Below are positions 8,412-17,820 of a stretch of DNA of 64,000 nucleotides, piece by piece. The stretch comes from Pseudomonas putida (GTDB lineage: Bacteria > Pseudomonadota > Gammaproteobacteria > Pseudomonadales > Pseudomonadaceae). Made by a program: the position numbers and the translations under genes. The notes below the pieces were generated by a model. It was not told the DNA's origin. It saw only the letters and a list, made by a program, of their open reading frames with translations, and did no database searches. Location: the NCBI RefSeq assembly GCF_002906855.1, contig NZ_MINI01000028.1:2418001-2482000 (forward strand). The letters run 5' to 3'. Numbering within the stretch: the stretch's first letter is position 1; each line of letters opens with the position of its first letter.

Positions 8412-8674
8412 GACAATACTCAAAATCCGCCTGCCTGAAGGGAAGGACATCCAGGTCTTCTCGCTGGTCTCCAGCAAGACGTAGCAGCGCGCCATCAGTC
8501 TGACATCGCGACTCTTCAATAAATTCACTTGAAAGGTGTGTCACGCTACTCATCCGAGAGCGCGACTGTGGCTAACGTGCTCATGTGAGTCTGGTTGCGA
8601 GCCGCTGACACTGCTGTGCTGAACCTCTGGGAGCAAGGGTGACTCAACCCTCCATCAGCGTATGAGGCCTCCTG

Positions 8675-8953
8675 ATGCGAACGCTTGAGAAAAACCTGTC
8701 TGCCGCCCAATTGCTGAAGCTCAATTGTTTGGCGGTTTGGTATCGGGTGCTTGAAGACAGGGCATTGCGCATGGACTCGCCTGACGACTATCACGAGGAA
8801 TTGCTTCGCCAGGCCGATGAGATGGATCGTCGAGGGATTATCTGCTGGCAGGAATGGCGCGATCTTCGTCTGGAGGCTGACGCTGCCTACTTGAGAGCGG
8901 TAGCAGGGGAGGACTATCGTCCGGTGAATCCCACGAGCTCGTCAGCAGAGTAG
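8675..8953 (+). CDS. hypothetical protein
   Basis: The 92-residue product is charged and mainly helical (LEDRALRMDSPDDYHEELLRQADEMDRRGII) with Trp-rich WQEWRDLRLEADAAYLRAVAG. It has no signal peptide or membrane span. It resembles small conserved Pseudomonas proteins of unknown function. It is divergent from the receiver gene at 8411. Confidence 0.6.
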   Translation: MRTLEKNLSAAQLLKLNCLAVWYRVLEDRALRMDSPDDYHEELLRQADEMDRRGIICWQEWRDLRLEADAAYLRAVAGEDYRPVNPTSSSAE

Positions 8954-9009
8954 GATCGAACGTGATCTCGCAATGAAACCACGCTCATTCCTCTGTAAGC
9001 AGACCTTCT

Positions 9010-10092
9010 CTATCTATCCCTGCGTCGTGAATGTGTGAATGTAAAACCCACGAGGATTCCCAGCACGGCTGCGCCGATGAGCAGCGGCGTTTTGTCTTTC
9101 GGCTTTCTCCAGCCTCCGTCGATACCCCTCCTGCCACTTGGAGGCTCGAAGAGGTTGCCTGATGATGCTTCGGCTACGGGGCTGCGATTTATCCCCCAGC
9201 GCGTCAGCTTCCCTGACAACAGAGGCAGCCCTGGTATCAGGTAGCTGGCCAAATGCGCGAGGCGCGCCGCAACGCCAACCGTGGTGTGAGCACGAGGCGA
9301 TATTGCGCAGGCCACCATAGCCTTCGCCACCATTTCGGGATCGTATACGGGGCCTGGCGGTGTCAGCGCATGCCCGGTGTAATTGCCGCCGTCTCGGAAG
9401 CCTGGTGTGTCCATGACTGCTGGATAGATATCGCAGACATGGATGTTGGGATACTCAGTCAGCTCGCCTCGCAATGCCTCGGTCAGTCCACGCAAGCCGA
9501 ACTTGCTCGCCGAGTACGCGGCGGCATAGGGTTGGGCCACCCAGCTGCCCAGCGACAGCGTGTTGATGAGAAGGCCGCTGCCCTGCGCCTTGAAGAAGGG
9601 AAGGGCGACGTAGGCGCCTCGCAGATATCCGATCAGATCGGTCTGGATGACCTGCTCGTGCGCCTCCAACGGCGTTTCTTCAAAATTGCCGACCGCGCCG
9701 ACCCCGGCATTGTTGACCCAGATATCGATACGTCCTTGGCCAAATTCGGCGGCCTGCGCCGCCAGCGCTTGAACCTGGTCGCAGTGGGTGACGTCGGTCA
9801 TGACCGCTATGGCATCCGTACCGCAATCGGTGCATTCATCCAGGGCGTCAAACAACGCCTCTTCGTCGCGTGCGGCGAGTACCAGGCGAGCACCTTTGCA
9901 CGCAAAGGCATGGGCGGCGGCTCGACCTATACCGCTGGAAGCGCCAGTGATGACCACGACCTTGCCGCGCAGAGGCCCTTTGAGCGGAGCGCCACGGTCA
10001 GACGCTTCTCGTTTCGCAGCCGAGGCGCTGGGGGCAAAGGGGGCAATGGGGGTGGCTGGCCTCGCTCCGCGAGAGCTCAAGGGAGGTGCCAT
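9010..10092 (-). CDS. SDR family oxidoreductase with C-terminal membrane anchor
   Basis: An N-terminal low-complexity Ala/Pro/Ser region (about 1-40) is followed by a classical SDR: GASSGIGRAAA, NNAGVG, active-site Ser in NTLSLGS and YSASK. A C-terminal hydrophobic segment (LLIGAAVLGILVGFTF) ending in SRRRDR suggests a single-pass anchor to the inner membrane. The start is uncertain, because its first 95 bases overlap the end of the upstream gene (9998-10336) in another frame. It is last in a four-gene operon starting with the alcohol dehydrogenase. Confidence 0.85.
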   Translation of the reverse strand: MAPPLSSRGARPATPIAPFAPSASAAKREASDRGAPLKGPLRGKVVVITGASSGIGRAAAHAFACKGARLVLAARDEEALFDALDECTDCGTDAIAVMTDVTHCDQVQALAAQAAEFGQGRIDIWVNNAGVGAVGNFEETPLEAHEQVIQTDLIGYLRGAYVALPFFKAQGSGLLINTLSLGSWVAQPYAAAYSASKFGLRGLTEALRGELTEYPNIHVCDIYPAVMDTPGFRDGGNYTGHALTPPGPVYDPEMVAKAMVACAISPRAHTTVGVAARLAHLASYLIPGLPLLSGKLTRWGINRSPVAEASSGNLFEPPSGRRGIDGGWRKPKDKTPLLIGAAVLGILVGFTFTHSRRRDR

Positions 10093-10336
10093 CGACCCGG
10101 GTCAACGTCAGCCCTTCGACCGTGCCTGCCGCTCGGTTTGGAAATACGGGCTCACCTTCGGCATCCAGGCTGTCGTAGATGAAGCGCGTACCTTCGAGCC
10201 AGCCCACGGCGGTGAGAAGCTCAGGGCCCAGGTAATATTTCCCGTCTTGAAAGAAGCCTGGAAACTGATGAGCGCGCTCCACGTTTTCCACGCGATAGCG
10301 CTCGCCTGATTTCATGCCAGTTGATTGATCGATCAT
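9998..10336 (-). CDS. hypothetical protein
   Basis: The product has 112 residues, starting MIDQSTGMKSGERYRVENV, with YYLGPELLTAVGWLEGTRFIYD and a C-terminal CPLCPQ motif. It is not recognised. It lies in the operon between the PLD-nuclease-N protein and the SDR gene, and its 3' end overlaps the SDR start by 95 bases. Either the SDR starts later or the overlap is real. Confidence 0.55.
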   Translation of the reverse strand: MIDQSTGMKSGERYRVENVERAHQFPGFFQDGKYYLGPELLTAVGWLEGTRFIYDSLDAEGEPVFPNRAAGTVEGLTLTRVDGTSLELSRSEASHPHCPLCPQRLGCETRSV

Positions 10337-10368
10337 GTTGAAACCCCTGTAAGTGGAGCTCGGAAATG

Positions 10369-10602
10369 TCAGCCTTTGCTGTGCTCGTCGGAAGTGGGCC
10401 CAGTACCTCGCTTGATACCGCGCGGGCCAGCAACGCCCCAGATACCCAGGCCAACCAGGGGTAGCGCCAGGATCAGAAGCGCCCAGGCCGCTTTGACAGC
10501 ATCGCTCTTGTCGCTCCGGAACACGCTGACGATGGCCCACAGGTCGACGAGCAGAAGAATGACCGCTACGGCAATCCAGAAGTAGCTGGCGAGATCGTTC
10601 AT
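10369..10602 (-). CDS. PLDc N-terminal domain membrane protein
   Basis: The 77-residue product has two hydrophobic spans (about 8-28 and 38-60) and the pattern of the phospholipase D/nuclease N-terminal family (WAIVSVFRSDKSDAVKAAWALLILALPLVGLGIW). It occurs here as a stand-alone inner membrane protein. It sits 13 bases downstream of the alcohol dehydrogenase gene on the same strand, so it is cotranscribed. Confidence 0.75.
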   Translation of the reverse strand: MNDLASYFWIAVAVILLLVDLWAIVSVFRSDKSDAVKAAWALLILALPLVGLGIWGVAGPRGIKRGTGPTSDEHSKG

Positions 10603-10615
10603 GAGATTGCCTCCT

Positions 10616-11818
10616 CTACACGTAGTCAGGGCCCAAGGTGCCCACTGCCGCGCCTGGCACGAGGATGACCTTGCGGCAGTTGTCCTGCTTCTGATCGAAC
10701 ATCTTGTAGCCCATAGCTGCCTCTTCTAGCGCAAGGCGGTGGGTGACAATTAATTCGGGCTGAAGGCGTCCTGCTTCGATATGCTCGAGCAACTCGGGAA
10801 GGTATTTTTGAACATGGGTTTGTCCCATCTTGAAGGTCAGGCCTTTGTCGAAGGCATCACCGAACATGAAGGCGTGTATGAACCCCGCATAGACCCCGGG
10901 CACGCTGACGACGCCGCCACGCCGCACGGCAGCAATGCTCTGGCGCAATGCTTTGCCACTGCTGCCTTCCAGCTTCAAGGCCGTCATCACCGTTTCCGTA
11001 GTGCTGCCTTTGGCTTCAAATCCCACGGCGTCGATGACCGCGTCCACGCCACGCATTCCAGGTGTCTGGCGAATGATGCTGTCGGCAGGATCGTCGTCCT
11101 GCTCGAAATTGATCGGTATGACGCCATAAGCCTCGCGGGCATAGGCCAGGCGGTAGTCGTTGTCATCGACCATGAAGATGGTCTGTGCCCCGAGCATTCG
11201 CGCACAGGCGGCACTCAGCAAGCCCACTGGCCCGGCGCCGTAGATCGCCACCGATGATCCCTGGCCTATTTCGGCATTGATGACCGCCTGCCAAGCGGTG
11301 GGCAGAATGTCCGAGAGGAACAGAACCTTGTCATCGGCCAGGTCGGTGGGCACTTTGAATGGGCCGACGTTGCCCTTGGGCACCCTTACGTAATCCGCTT
11401 GGCCACCAGGGATACCGCCATAGAGATGGCTGTACCCGAACAAAGCGGCGCCCGGGGGAATGCCTTTCTTGTTGATGATCGAGCCCCGCCCCGTGTTGGT
11501 GGTTTCGCAGGCAGCGAACAGCTCGTGCTGACAGAAGAAGCAGCTGCCGCAAGCGATCACAAAGGGAATCACCACGCGGTCGCCGATCTGGAGATTAGTG
11601 ACTGCATTCCCGGTGTCCTCGACGATGCCCATGAACTCATGGCCGAAGATATCGCCCGCTTCGGTTTCTGGAATTTTGCCTCGGTAGAGGTGCAAGTCGG
11701 AGCCGCAAATGGCTGTGGCGGTGACCCTGAGGATAATGTCGTCTTCTTGCTCGATGATGGGATCAGGGACGTTATCGACTCTGACGTCGTTTGCACCGTG
11801 GTAGGTGAGTGCTCTCAT
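10616..11818 (-). CDS. Zn-dependent alcohol dehydrogenase (MDR family)
   Basis: This 400-residue medium-chain dehydrogenase has catalytic zinc residues in ICGSDLH and [10 protein letters not shown], a structural zinc lobe CGSCFFCQ, and a Rossmann motif [12 protein letters not shown]. It resembles the glutathione-independent formaldehyde dehydrogenase-like branch. The start ATG 11818 has CAGGAG at good spacing; the longer upstream frame adds no domain. First gene of the operon 11818-9010. The natural substrate is unknown. Confidence 0.88.
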   Translation of the reverse strand: MRALTYHGANDVRVDNVPDPIIEQEDDIILRVTATAICGSDLHLYRGKIPETEAGDIFGHEFMGIVEDTGNAVTNLQIGDRVVIPFVIACGSCFFCQHELFAACETTNTGRGSIINKKGIPPGAALFGYSHLYGGIPGGQADYVRVPKGNVGPFKVPTDLADDKVLFLSDILPTAWQAVINAEIGQGSSVAIYGAGPVGLLSAACARMLGAQTIFMVDDNDYRLAYAREAYGVIPINFEQDDDPADSIIRQTPGMRGVDAVIDAVGFEAKGSTTETVMTALKLEGSSGKALRQSIAAVRRGGVVSVPGVYAGFIHAFMFGDAFDKGLTFKMGQTHVQKYLPELLEHIEAGRLQPELIVTHRLALEEAAMGYKMFDQKQDNCRKVILVPGAAVGTLGPDYV

Positions 11819-12024
11819 GAAAGTCAGCTCCTGCAGCCGCGTATTTCCGTGATTGGTATGCAGGTGAAGCCATGACAGATGGCAAAGTTCAGACCAACAA
11901 GTCCGGTGGTACTTAAAACTAATTCTCAACGCCCCCTTTCAAGCTGAACATTCCTGATCACGCCGGTATCGAACGATCTGAGTACGTGCGAGAAGGGCAG
12001 GCCGATTAAACGAGGAGCGTGGCG

Positions 12025-14805
12025 ATGGACGACACGATGTTGGCATTCATGGTGTTCGCTGCCTCACGGCCTGAGGTGCTTGAGCAGATGCAAGCGCTTA
12101 CAGAAGCGGAGGCATTGGAGGCTGGCGAAGCACTCCCGGATCTGCGTGAAACCATGGCCGTACAGATCCTCCGTGCTGAAGCCAAGGCTCAGCGCAAAAC
12201 CTTGGGCAAACTCGTTGAAATGATTTTGGGCAAGGCCGTCATCGAGCCCGATGCTCCAACCAATGCCGATGCCTCCAGCCTTGAAAAATACAACCGGATG
12301 CGAGATTTCGACGCGTCTCCTGAGCCCTCTGGAAATCGTAAGCAGTCGAAGCGGAAGGTTCAGGCCCTCCAATTTTGCGTCCAGAAGCATGACGCCACGC
12401 GGCTGCATTACGACTTCCGCCTGGAGCTCGATGGCACTTTGAAGAGTTGGGCGATCCCCAAAGGGCCTTGTCTGGATCCGAAGGTGAAGAGGCTGTCGGT
12501 GCACGTGGAGGATCATCCATTGGACTATGCCTCGTTCGAAGGCACCATTCCCGAAGGCCATTACGGTGCCGGTGATGTGATCGTCTGGGATCGCGGCATC
12601 TGGATTCCTCAAGGCGATCCAGCTGAGGCGTATAAGAAGGGACGCCTGAAATTTCAGCTTCAAGGGGAGAAGCTGTCCGGCCTTTGGAACATGGTTCGAA
12701 CCAACATCGAGGGTAAGCAGGAGCAGTGGTTCCTCATCAAGCATCAGGACGAGTCGGCTAAACCGCTGGCTGACTTCGATGTAGTAGCGGAACAGCCGAA
12801 CAGCGTACTCAGCGACCGTACCGTCATCCCCAAGAAACGAGGTAAATCGAGGTCATCAGCGTCCGTTGATTCAGCAGCTAAAGCAGAGCCGCTTCGAACG
12901 GCTCATGCCGTGCCGGCAGACCTTCCAGAGAAGCTCGCACCGCAGTTGGCCACGCTCGTCGAGTCGAGTCCCCAGGGAAGTGAATGGCGCTTCGAAATCA
13001 AGTTCGATGGCTATCGGATGCTCTGCCGAGTCGAAGCTGAGGACGTGCGCCTGTTCACCCGCAATGGTCATGACTGGACTGATAAGCTGCCGAAGCAGGC
13101 CGCAGCCATCAAGGAGCTTGGGCTGGAAAGCGCCTGGCTGGATGGCGAGATCATCGTACCGAATGCTGACGGCGTGCCCGATTTCCAGCTGCTGCAGAAC
13201 GCGTTCGACGCGGGCAAGAGCCAGGGCATCATCTACTACCTGTTTGACCTTCCATACCTCAACGGCGCCGACCTGCGCCTGGTGCCTGTAGAGCAGCGAC
13301 GAGATGCTCTCAAGGGCATCATGGACAGCAACGAAAATCCCTTGCTCCGATTCTCCGACGACTTCACCCAGGACGTGGACGCACTCATGAACAGCGCGTG
13401 CCAGATGAAGATGGAGGGCCTGATTGGGAAGCGCTCCGGTAGCCCCTACGTATCGAGGCGCAGCGACTCTTGGATCAAGTTGAAGTGTAAGCATCGCCAG
13501 GAGTTCGTGATCGTTGGCTACACCGATCCTAAGGGCGCTCGAAGCGGCTTTGGGGCACTGGTGCTGGCCCTGACTGAAAAGGACAGCGGAGAGCTTCGGT
13601 ACGCCGGCAAGGTTGGCACCGGGTTCACCGAGTCGACCCTCTCCACCATCTTGAAGACGCTGCATCCCTTGGAGCAGAAGAAGGTGCCGGTGGCGAATCC
13701 GCCAAAGGGTGTCGACGCCAAGGGCATCCACTGGTTGAAGCCGGAGCTCCTGGCTGAGGTCATGTTCGCTGAGATTACCTCAGATGGGGTGGTGCGGCAC
13801 GCCGTCTTCCATGGCCTCCGCACTGACAAACCCGCCAAAGACATCACGGAAGAGAAGCCGGCGCCCGCGCCAAAAAAGGCGATATCTGCCAAGGCGGAGG
13901 CGATCAAGCCAACAAGCAGTAAGGTTAGGATTACGCACCCCGAGCGAGTCATCGACCCCAGCAGCGGCCTCACAAAGCGTGATCTGACCGAATACTATGC
14001 CCAGGTCTCACCTTGGCTCCTGCCGCACCTCAAAGATCGTCCCATCGCGCTCGTGCGAGCACCAGAGGGCATCACTGGCGAACTGTTCTTTCAGAAGAAT
14101 GCTGATCGCCTGGCGATACCGAACATCACGACCGTGCCAAAGGCTGAGGCAGGGAAAGCAGGCATGGTGATTAACAGTGTCGAAGCTCTGGTCGGCGCCG
14201 TGCAGATGAGCACCATTGAGCTGCACTCCTGGAACGGCACAACGGCCCACATCGATCAGCCGGATCGCTTTGTCCTCGATCTCGATCCAGATCCTGCTTT
14301 GCCCTGGAAGTCGATGGTCGAGGCCACACAGCTCACCTTGGTGGTGCTGGACGAGCTTGGATTGCAGTCGTTCCTGAAAACCAGCGGTGGCAAGGGCATC
14401 CACATCATGGTGCCGCTGACGCCAAAGGCCTCTTGGGAGGAAGTGAAGTCGTTCAGCCAGGCCGTGGTTAAGTACATCGCCCAGCTCATCCCCGACCGGT
14501 TTTCGGCTGTGCTGGGCCCGAAGAACCGCATTGGCAAGATCTTCATCGATTATCTACGCAACGCTAAAGGCGCTACGACGGCCAATGTTTATGCGGCCAG
14601 AGCTCGTGAAGGACTACCGGTATCTGTCCCGATATACCGAGAGGAAATCGTCGAGCTCAAGTCAGCAGGAAGGTGGAACATCAGCAATCTTCAGGAGCGC
14701 CTGGATGAGCTTGCCGGAGATGATCCATGGGCAGGCATGGCCAGCACCAAACAGCTCATCACCTCGGAGATGAGGCAGCGAATCGGCATGAAATATGAGG
14801 AGTAG
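12025..14805 (+). CDS. ligD: NHEJ DNA ligase D (PE-ligase-polymerase)
   Basis: The protein has 926 residues. The order is an extra N-terminal segment (1-80), the 3'-phosphoesterase domain (HDATRLHYDFRLE, EDHPLDYASFEG, EGHYGAGDV), the ATP-dependent ligase domain with catalytic Lys326 in EIKFDGYR plus an OB fold, and the primase-polymerase domain with LDLDPDP and GGKGIHI. This is the Pseudomonas-type PE-Lig-Pol order. It repairs double-strand breaks together with Ku; no ku gene is in this window. The ATG at 12025 is chosen over GTG 12019 because AGGAG lies seven bases upstream. The N-terminal 80 residues (helical) are longer than the canonical start seen near LEKYNRMRDF. Confidence 0.95.
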   Translation: MDDTMLAFMVFAASRPEVLEQMQALTEAEALEAGEALPDLRETMAVQILRAEAKAQRKTLGKLVEMILGKAVIEPDAPTNADASSLEKYNRMRDFDASPEPSGNRKQSKRKVQALQFCVQKHDATRLHYDFRLELDGTLKSWAIPKGPCLDPKVKRLSVHVEDHPLDYASFEGTIPEGHYGAGDVIVWDRGIWIPQGDPAEAYKKGRLKFQLQGEKLSGLWNMVRTNIEGKQEQWFLIKHQDESAKPLADFDVVAEQPNSVLSDRTVIPKKRGKSRSSASVDSAAKAEPLRTAHAVPADLPEKLAPQLATLVESSPQGSEWRFEIKFDGYRMLCRVEAEDVRLFTRNGHDWTDKLPKQAAAIKELGLESAWLDGEIIVPNADGVPDFQLLQNAFDAGKSQGIIYYLFDLPYLNGADLRLVPVEQRRDALKGIMDSNENPLLRFSDDFTQDVDALMNSACQMKMEGLIGKRSGSPYVSRRSDSWIKLKCKHRQEFVIVGYTDPKGARSGFGALVLALTEKDSGELRYAGKVGTGFTESTLSTILKTLHPLEQKKVPVANPPKGVDAKGIHWLKPELLAEVMFAEITSDGVVRHAVFHGLRTDKPAKDITEEKPAPAPKKAISAKAEAIKPTSSKVRITHPERVIDPSSGLTKRDLTEYYAQVSPWLLPHLKDRPIALVRAPEGITGELFFQKNADRLAIPNITTVPKAEAGKAGMVINSVEALVGAVQMSTIELHSWNGTTAHIDQPDRFVLDLDPDPALPWKSMVEATQLTLVVLDELGLQSFLKTSGGKGIHIMVPLTPKASWEEVKSFSQAVVKYIAQLIPDRFSAVLGPKNRIGKIFIDYLRNAKGATTANVYAARAREGLPVSVPIYREEIVELKSAGRWNISNLQERLDELAGDDPWAGMASTKQLITSEMRQRIGMKYEE

Positions 14806-14809
14806 AAAG

Positions 14810-15025
14810 ATGGACAGCTACCACGTCAGTCTCACAGCACTCGGGGGGAGCTAAAAAAGCCGGCGCTGAGCGGGCATCGAAACGCAGCGCCACGAAGCAG
14901 GAGCTGGTGAGCTCACTCTCAGATTTCTTTGAAAGCGAAACCGCGTCGGTGACTATCCACAAGGCCTAAGGGAGGAGGAGCGAACCCAGCCACACTCTGC
15001 TGATCAGAGGCGTACCAAGGGTTAA
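14810..15025 (+). pseudogene. decayed DUF2188 gene copy
   Basis: The sequence starts like the intact gene at 4194 (MDSYHVS) but meets TAA after 14 codons. Shifting the frame restores KKAGAERASKRSATKQEL through ETASVTIHKA. A second break then removes the conserved GTIEE strand. At least two indels make this a pseudogene. It directly follows ligD. Confidence 0.75.
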
Positions 15026-15136
15026 TGTGTCGATGAGATTGAACGAGTCGTCCCATGGATACGTCTTCAGGGAAGAAGCCCACTCTCACTATCACGAGAT
15101 TGGGACTAACTTGGTAATGACGATTCGAGTGTGTGC

Positions 15137-15529
15137 ATGCGGGACAAGCGAAAACGCAGAATTAAATTTAGGGCAACGATAATCTGTCTCCGAAGCGGCA
15201 AGGTACTGCTTGTTCGGAAAAAAGGCGGCAAGTGGAATTTCCCAGGTGGTTCAATTGAGCCTGGCGAGTCTCCACATACAGCTGCAGCGAGAGAGCTGCG
15301 TGAAGAAACGTCTATTGAAGGGCATGGACTGCTTTCTTTATGCTCGATCAGAGTTGGCTCAGTCGTGCATCACATCTTCACAACTCGTTTCCACGATAAT
15401 GAGAAGGCTGTGGCCGATAATGAAATAGTGGCTTGTAGGTGGGTGCCTCGAAGTGAAATCAGGCCTGCGATGCTCAGCACGGCTGCCGCTGAGCTCATGG
15501 CCATGCAGTTGCCGGCGTTGAGCGCTTGA
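15137..15529 (+). CDS. Nudix hydrolase
   Basis: This 130-residue Nudix-fold hydrolase carries the Nudix box GGSIEPGESPHTAAARELREET (G-x5-E-x7-REUXEE) at about residues 35-60, which binds Mg2+ and cleaves nucleoside diphosphate-linked substrates. The N-terminus RDKRKRRIKFRATIICL begins the fold. ATG 15137 is taken; GTG 15131 is possible. Substrate not deducible. A+T content and the weak ribosome site differ somewhat from its neighbours. Confidence 0.85.
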   Translation: MRDKRKRRIKFRATIICLRSGKVLLVRKKGGKWNFPGGSIEPGESPHTAAARELREETSIEGHGLLSLCSIRVGSVVHHIFTTRFHDNEKAVADNEIVACRWVPRSEIRPAMLSTAAAELMAMQLPALSA

Positions 15530-15588
15530 TATTCCATCGCAAATCTTGGACGCTCAATGGCCTCCACGAATGATTGATAGTCCTGCCC

Positions 15589-15951
15589 TCATCGAGCAAG
15601 AAGCAACTCTTTCATTGCGTCGCTGAGGTTGTCCAAGGTGCAGGGTTTATTAATGAATCGCGCATTACCTGGTAGAAACCCTGGCGGCAAAACGGTATGA
15701 CCTGAGACGATAATCACAGGCAGCTGAGGGTATTCCGACCAGATAGCATTGGCTAACCCGAGACCATCGATGTGCCCAGGCATTCGCACATCAGTAATGA
15801 CCAGGGATAGGTTCGGAATTTTCTCTAAGGCCTCCAAGGCCTCATCTGCATTGGCGCACTCGGTGACTGCGTGACCAAAGTGCGTTACCGCTTCGCTCAT
15901 CAACCAGCGAAGAACGTCGTCATCTTCCACTACAAGTACATGGCTTTTCAT
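15589..15951 (-). CDS. single-domain response regulator
   Basis: This 120-residue CheY-like receiver has VVEDDD, phospho-acceptor Asp in VITDVRMPG, IIVSGH and Lys in FINKP. There is no output domain. It is divergent from the RsbRD-like histidine kinase at 16101 and is a plausible partner. Confidence 0.85.
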   Translation of the reverse strand: MKSHVLVVEDDDVLRWLMSEAVTHFGHAVTECANADEALEALEKIPNLSLVITDVRMPGHIDGLGLANAIWSEYPQLPVIIVSGHTVLPPGFLPGNARFINKPCTLDNLSDAMKELLLAR

Positions 15952-16100
15952 CGATTCCCCCTCTTCCTAACTGTCTAGATGCGGCTTATAACAAGTCGTT
16001 TCCAAAAGCAGACGGAAGGCGTGCAAGCGGTTTCTTCGCCTGCTTCACTCATTGGGCTAGGCTGATTGGACGTCTGATAGGGGAGATGGGAAGAGGCGCA

Positions 16101-17228
16101 ATGAGACTGTACGATTTCATTGATAGCGACATGGAGAGCATTCTCCAGGCTTGGGAAGATTTCGCACGCTCGGTCGAGACGGAATTACCCACGCAGAATG
16201 CAGCGGGTCTTAGGAATCATTCCGAGAAGATTTTACGTACCGTTGCTTCCGACATGCGTACCGCTCAGACCGCACACCAACAGTCCGAGAAGGCGCAAGG
16301 CAGAGGCCCTCAAAAGTCCGGTGAGACGGCGGCTCAGACTCACGCGGTCACCCGCTTGATAGCGGGCTTTTCCATGGATCAAATGGTCTCGGAATACCGT
16401 GCTTTGCGCTCAAGTGTTCTCTCACTGTGGTTGGCACAAGAGACGTTCAGGGACGGGCATCACGTTCAGGATATGATCCGGTTCAACGAGGCAATAGACC
16501 AGGCCCTGGTCGAGTCCATTGCAGCCTACGGTGCTGCAGTGGAATCCACCCGAAAAATGGTGCTGGCTGTGCTTGGCCACGATTTGCGCTCACCGTTGGG
16601 AGCGGTGCTCATGGCTGGCGATCTGATCCTGCGTCAGGACGAATCTGGGGAGAAGGTGAAGCTGCTCGCGTCCCAGGTCTGTAACAGCGCTCGTCGGGCC
16701 AACAGTATGGTAAACGACCTACTGGATCTCGCGCGCTGCAACCTCGGAACGGGTATTCCGGTTCACCTGCAGCAGGTGGAACTGAATTCGATCTGTCGCT
16801 CTGTCATTGACGAACTGCGCTCAGCCTTCCCGCAGGCAAGGATCGTACTGGAAGAGGACGTACCTATAATCGGGCAGTTTGATCCAGAGCGAATGGCCCA
16901 AGTCTTCTCCAATTTGATTGGCAATGCGCTACGCCATGGCGATTCTACGCGTCCCATCCATGTATCTCTGGTGAATCTAGCCGGTGTTCCATATGCCAGC
17001 GTTCACAACTCGGGAGAGCCGATTCCGGAGGAGGTGAAGCCTTACCTCTTCAAGCCGGAAGGTAGGTACTCTAGCTACGCGGAAGGAGATAGGAGCTCGT
17101 CTGCAGGGTTAGGACTCGGTCTATTCATCGCGGCGGAAATTGTTGCCAGTCATGGCGGCAGGATCGAGGTCGAGTCGACAGCGGAGAAGGGGACGACGTT
17201 TGAGGTTTTCCTGTCTTCATTGACGTAA
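16101..17228 (+). CDS. histidine kinase with RsbRD-like N-terminal sensor
   Basis: The product has 375 residues. The N-terminal helical domain (about 1-145; LYDFIDSDMESILQAWEDFA, MVSEYRALRSSVL) resembles the RsbRD N-terminal sensor. HisKA follows with His in VLGHDLRSPLG, then HATPase_c with NLIGNALRHGD and GLGLGLFIAAEI. No membrane span. ATG 16101 has GAGG upstream; ATG 16086 lies too close to its GGGAG. Similar in its catalytic half to the kinase at 5899-7080. Confidence 0.85.
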   Translation: MRLYDFIDSDMESILQAWEDFARSVETELPTQNAAGLRNHSEKILRTVASDMRTAQTAHQQSEKAQGRGPQKSGETAAQTHAVTRLIAGFSMDQMVSEYRALRSSVLSLWLAQETFRDGHHVQDMIRFNEAIDQALVESIAAYGAAVESTRKMVLAVLGHDLRSPLGAVLMAGDLILRQDESGEKVKLLASQVCNSARRANSMVNDLLDLARCNLGTGIPVHLQQVELNSICRSVIDELRSAFPQARIVLEEDVPIIGQFDPERMAQVFSNLIGNALRHGDSTRPIHVSLVNLAGVPYASVHNSGEPIPEEVKPYLFKPEGRYSSYAEGDRSSSAGLGLGLFIAAEIVASHGGRIEVESTAEKGTTFEVFLSSLT

Positions 17229-17403
17229 TCCATCGGCCTTCTCGGCAATGCGTAAAGGCCACAACCCATCTCAAGGGGGCTGATTTGCATCGGTTTCATG
17301 GCCGGCTGTCTGAATCCGAGTTTCTGATCCAGTTCGCAGTTGATTCGTCATCATTCGACGCTATCGTTGACGGACTATAAGACTAAAGTCGTAGGAGAGC
17401 GGC

Positions 17404-17694
17404 ATGCGAATTCGTGGTGATGTTTTTTGGGATTGGGCTGATCCAGTGCTTCATCATCGGTCTCATGATGAGGAACTGGACGACGGCACCACGATTGATG
17501 TCCAGGTCAGGCTCTCACGTACCGGTCAGACGCAGATGTTCATCGGCGTTTATGCTGGTGGCGGCATGGCGTTGCATGAAGAAGCCTTTGACTCCCGTCC
17601 AGGCGAGTCGATGACCCGAGCATTGGCTTGGGGTGTTGGGCGTGCAAGGCGTCTGGCCACTGACGAACGTCCTGCGGTGAAAAAAGTGGCCTAG
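17404..17694 (+). CDS. hypothetical protein
   Basis: The 96-residue product follows AGGAG at good spacing. It has an ordered middle part (TTIDVQVRLSRTGQTQMFIGVYAGGGMALHEEAFD) and a basic C-terminus. No signal peptide. Family not recognised. A hairpin at 17712-17746 follows. Confidence 0.6.
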   Translation: MRIRGDVFWDWADPVLHHRSHDEELDDGTTIDVQVRLSRTGQTQMFIGVYAGGGMALHEEAFDSRPGESMTRALAWGVGRARRLATDERPAVKKVA

Positions 17695-17711
17695 AGGTTC
17701 AGCCTAAATCA

Positions 17712-17746
17712 AAGTGGTCGTTGGCTTGTGATGCTGCCGACCACTT
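17712..17746 (+). terminator. inverted repeat, possible terminator
   Basis: A 9-bp perfect inverted repeat (AAGTGGTCG with CGACCACTT) and a 17-base loop lie between convergent genes (stops at 17694 and 17821). There is no long T run, so it could also be a bidirectional stabilising hairpin. Confidence 0.45.
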
Positions 17747-17820
17747 CCATGACCAGACTGTCGCGACAGAGTGTCCTGCCTTCTGATGCACCTACTGCCA
17801 GGCGCACCACTCAAGCGATC

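Noticed and set aside
12871..13731. 286-codon frame antisense to ligD
   Set aside because: Shadow of the ligase domain.
12025..14805. Ku partner for LigD
   Set aside because: No Ku-like protein was seen on either strand of the window; it must lie elsewhere if present.
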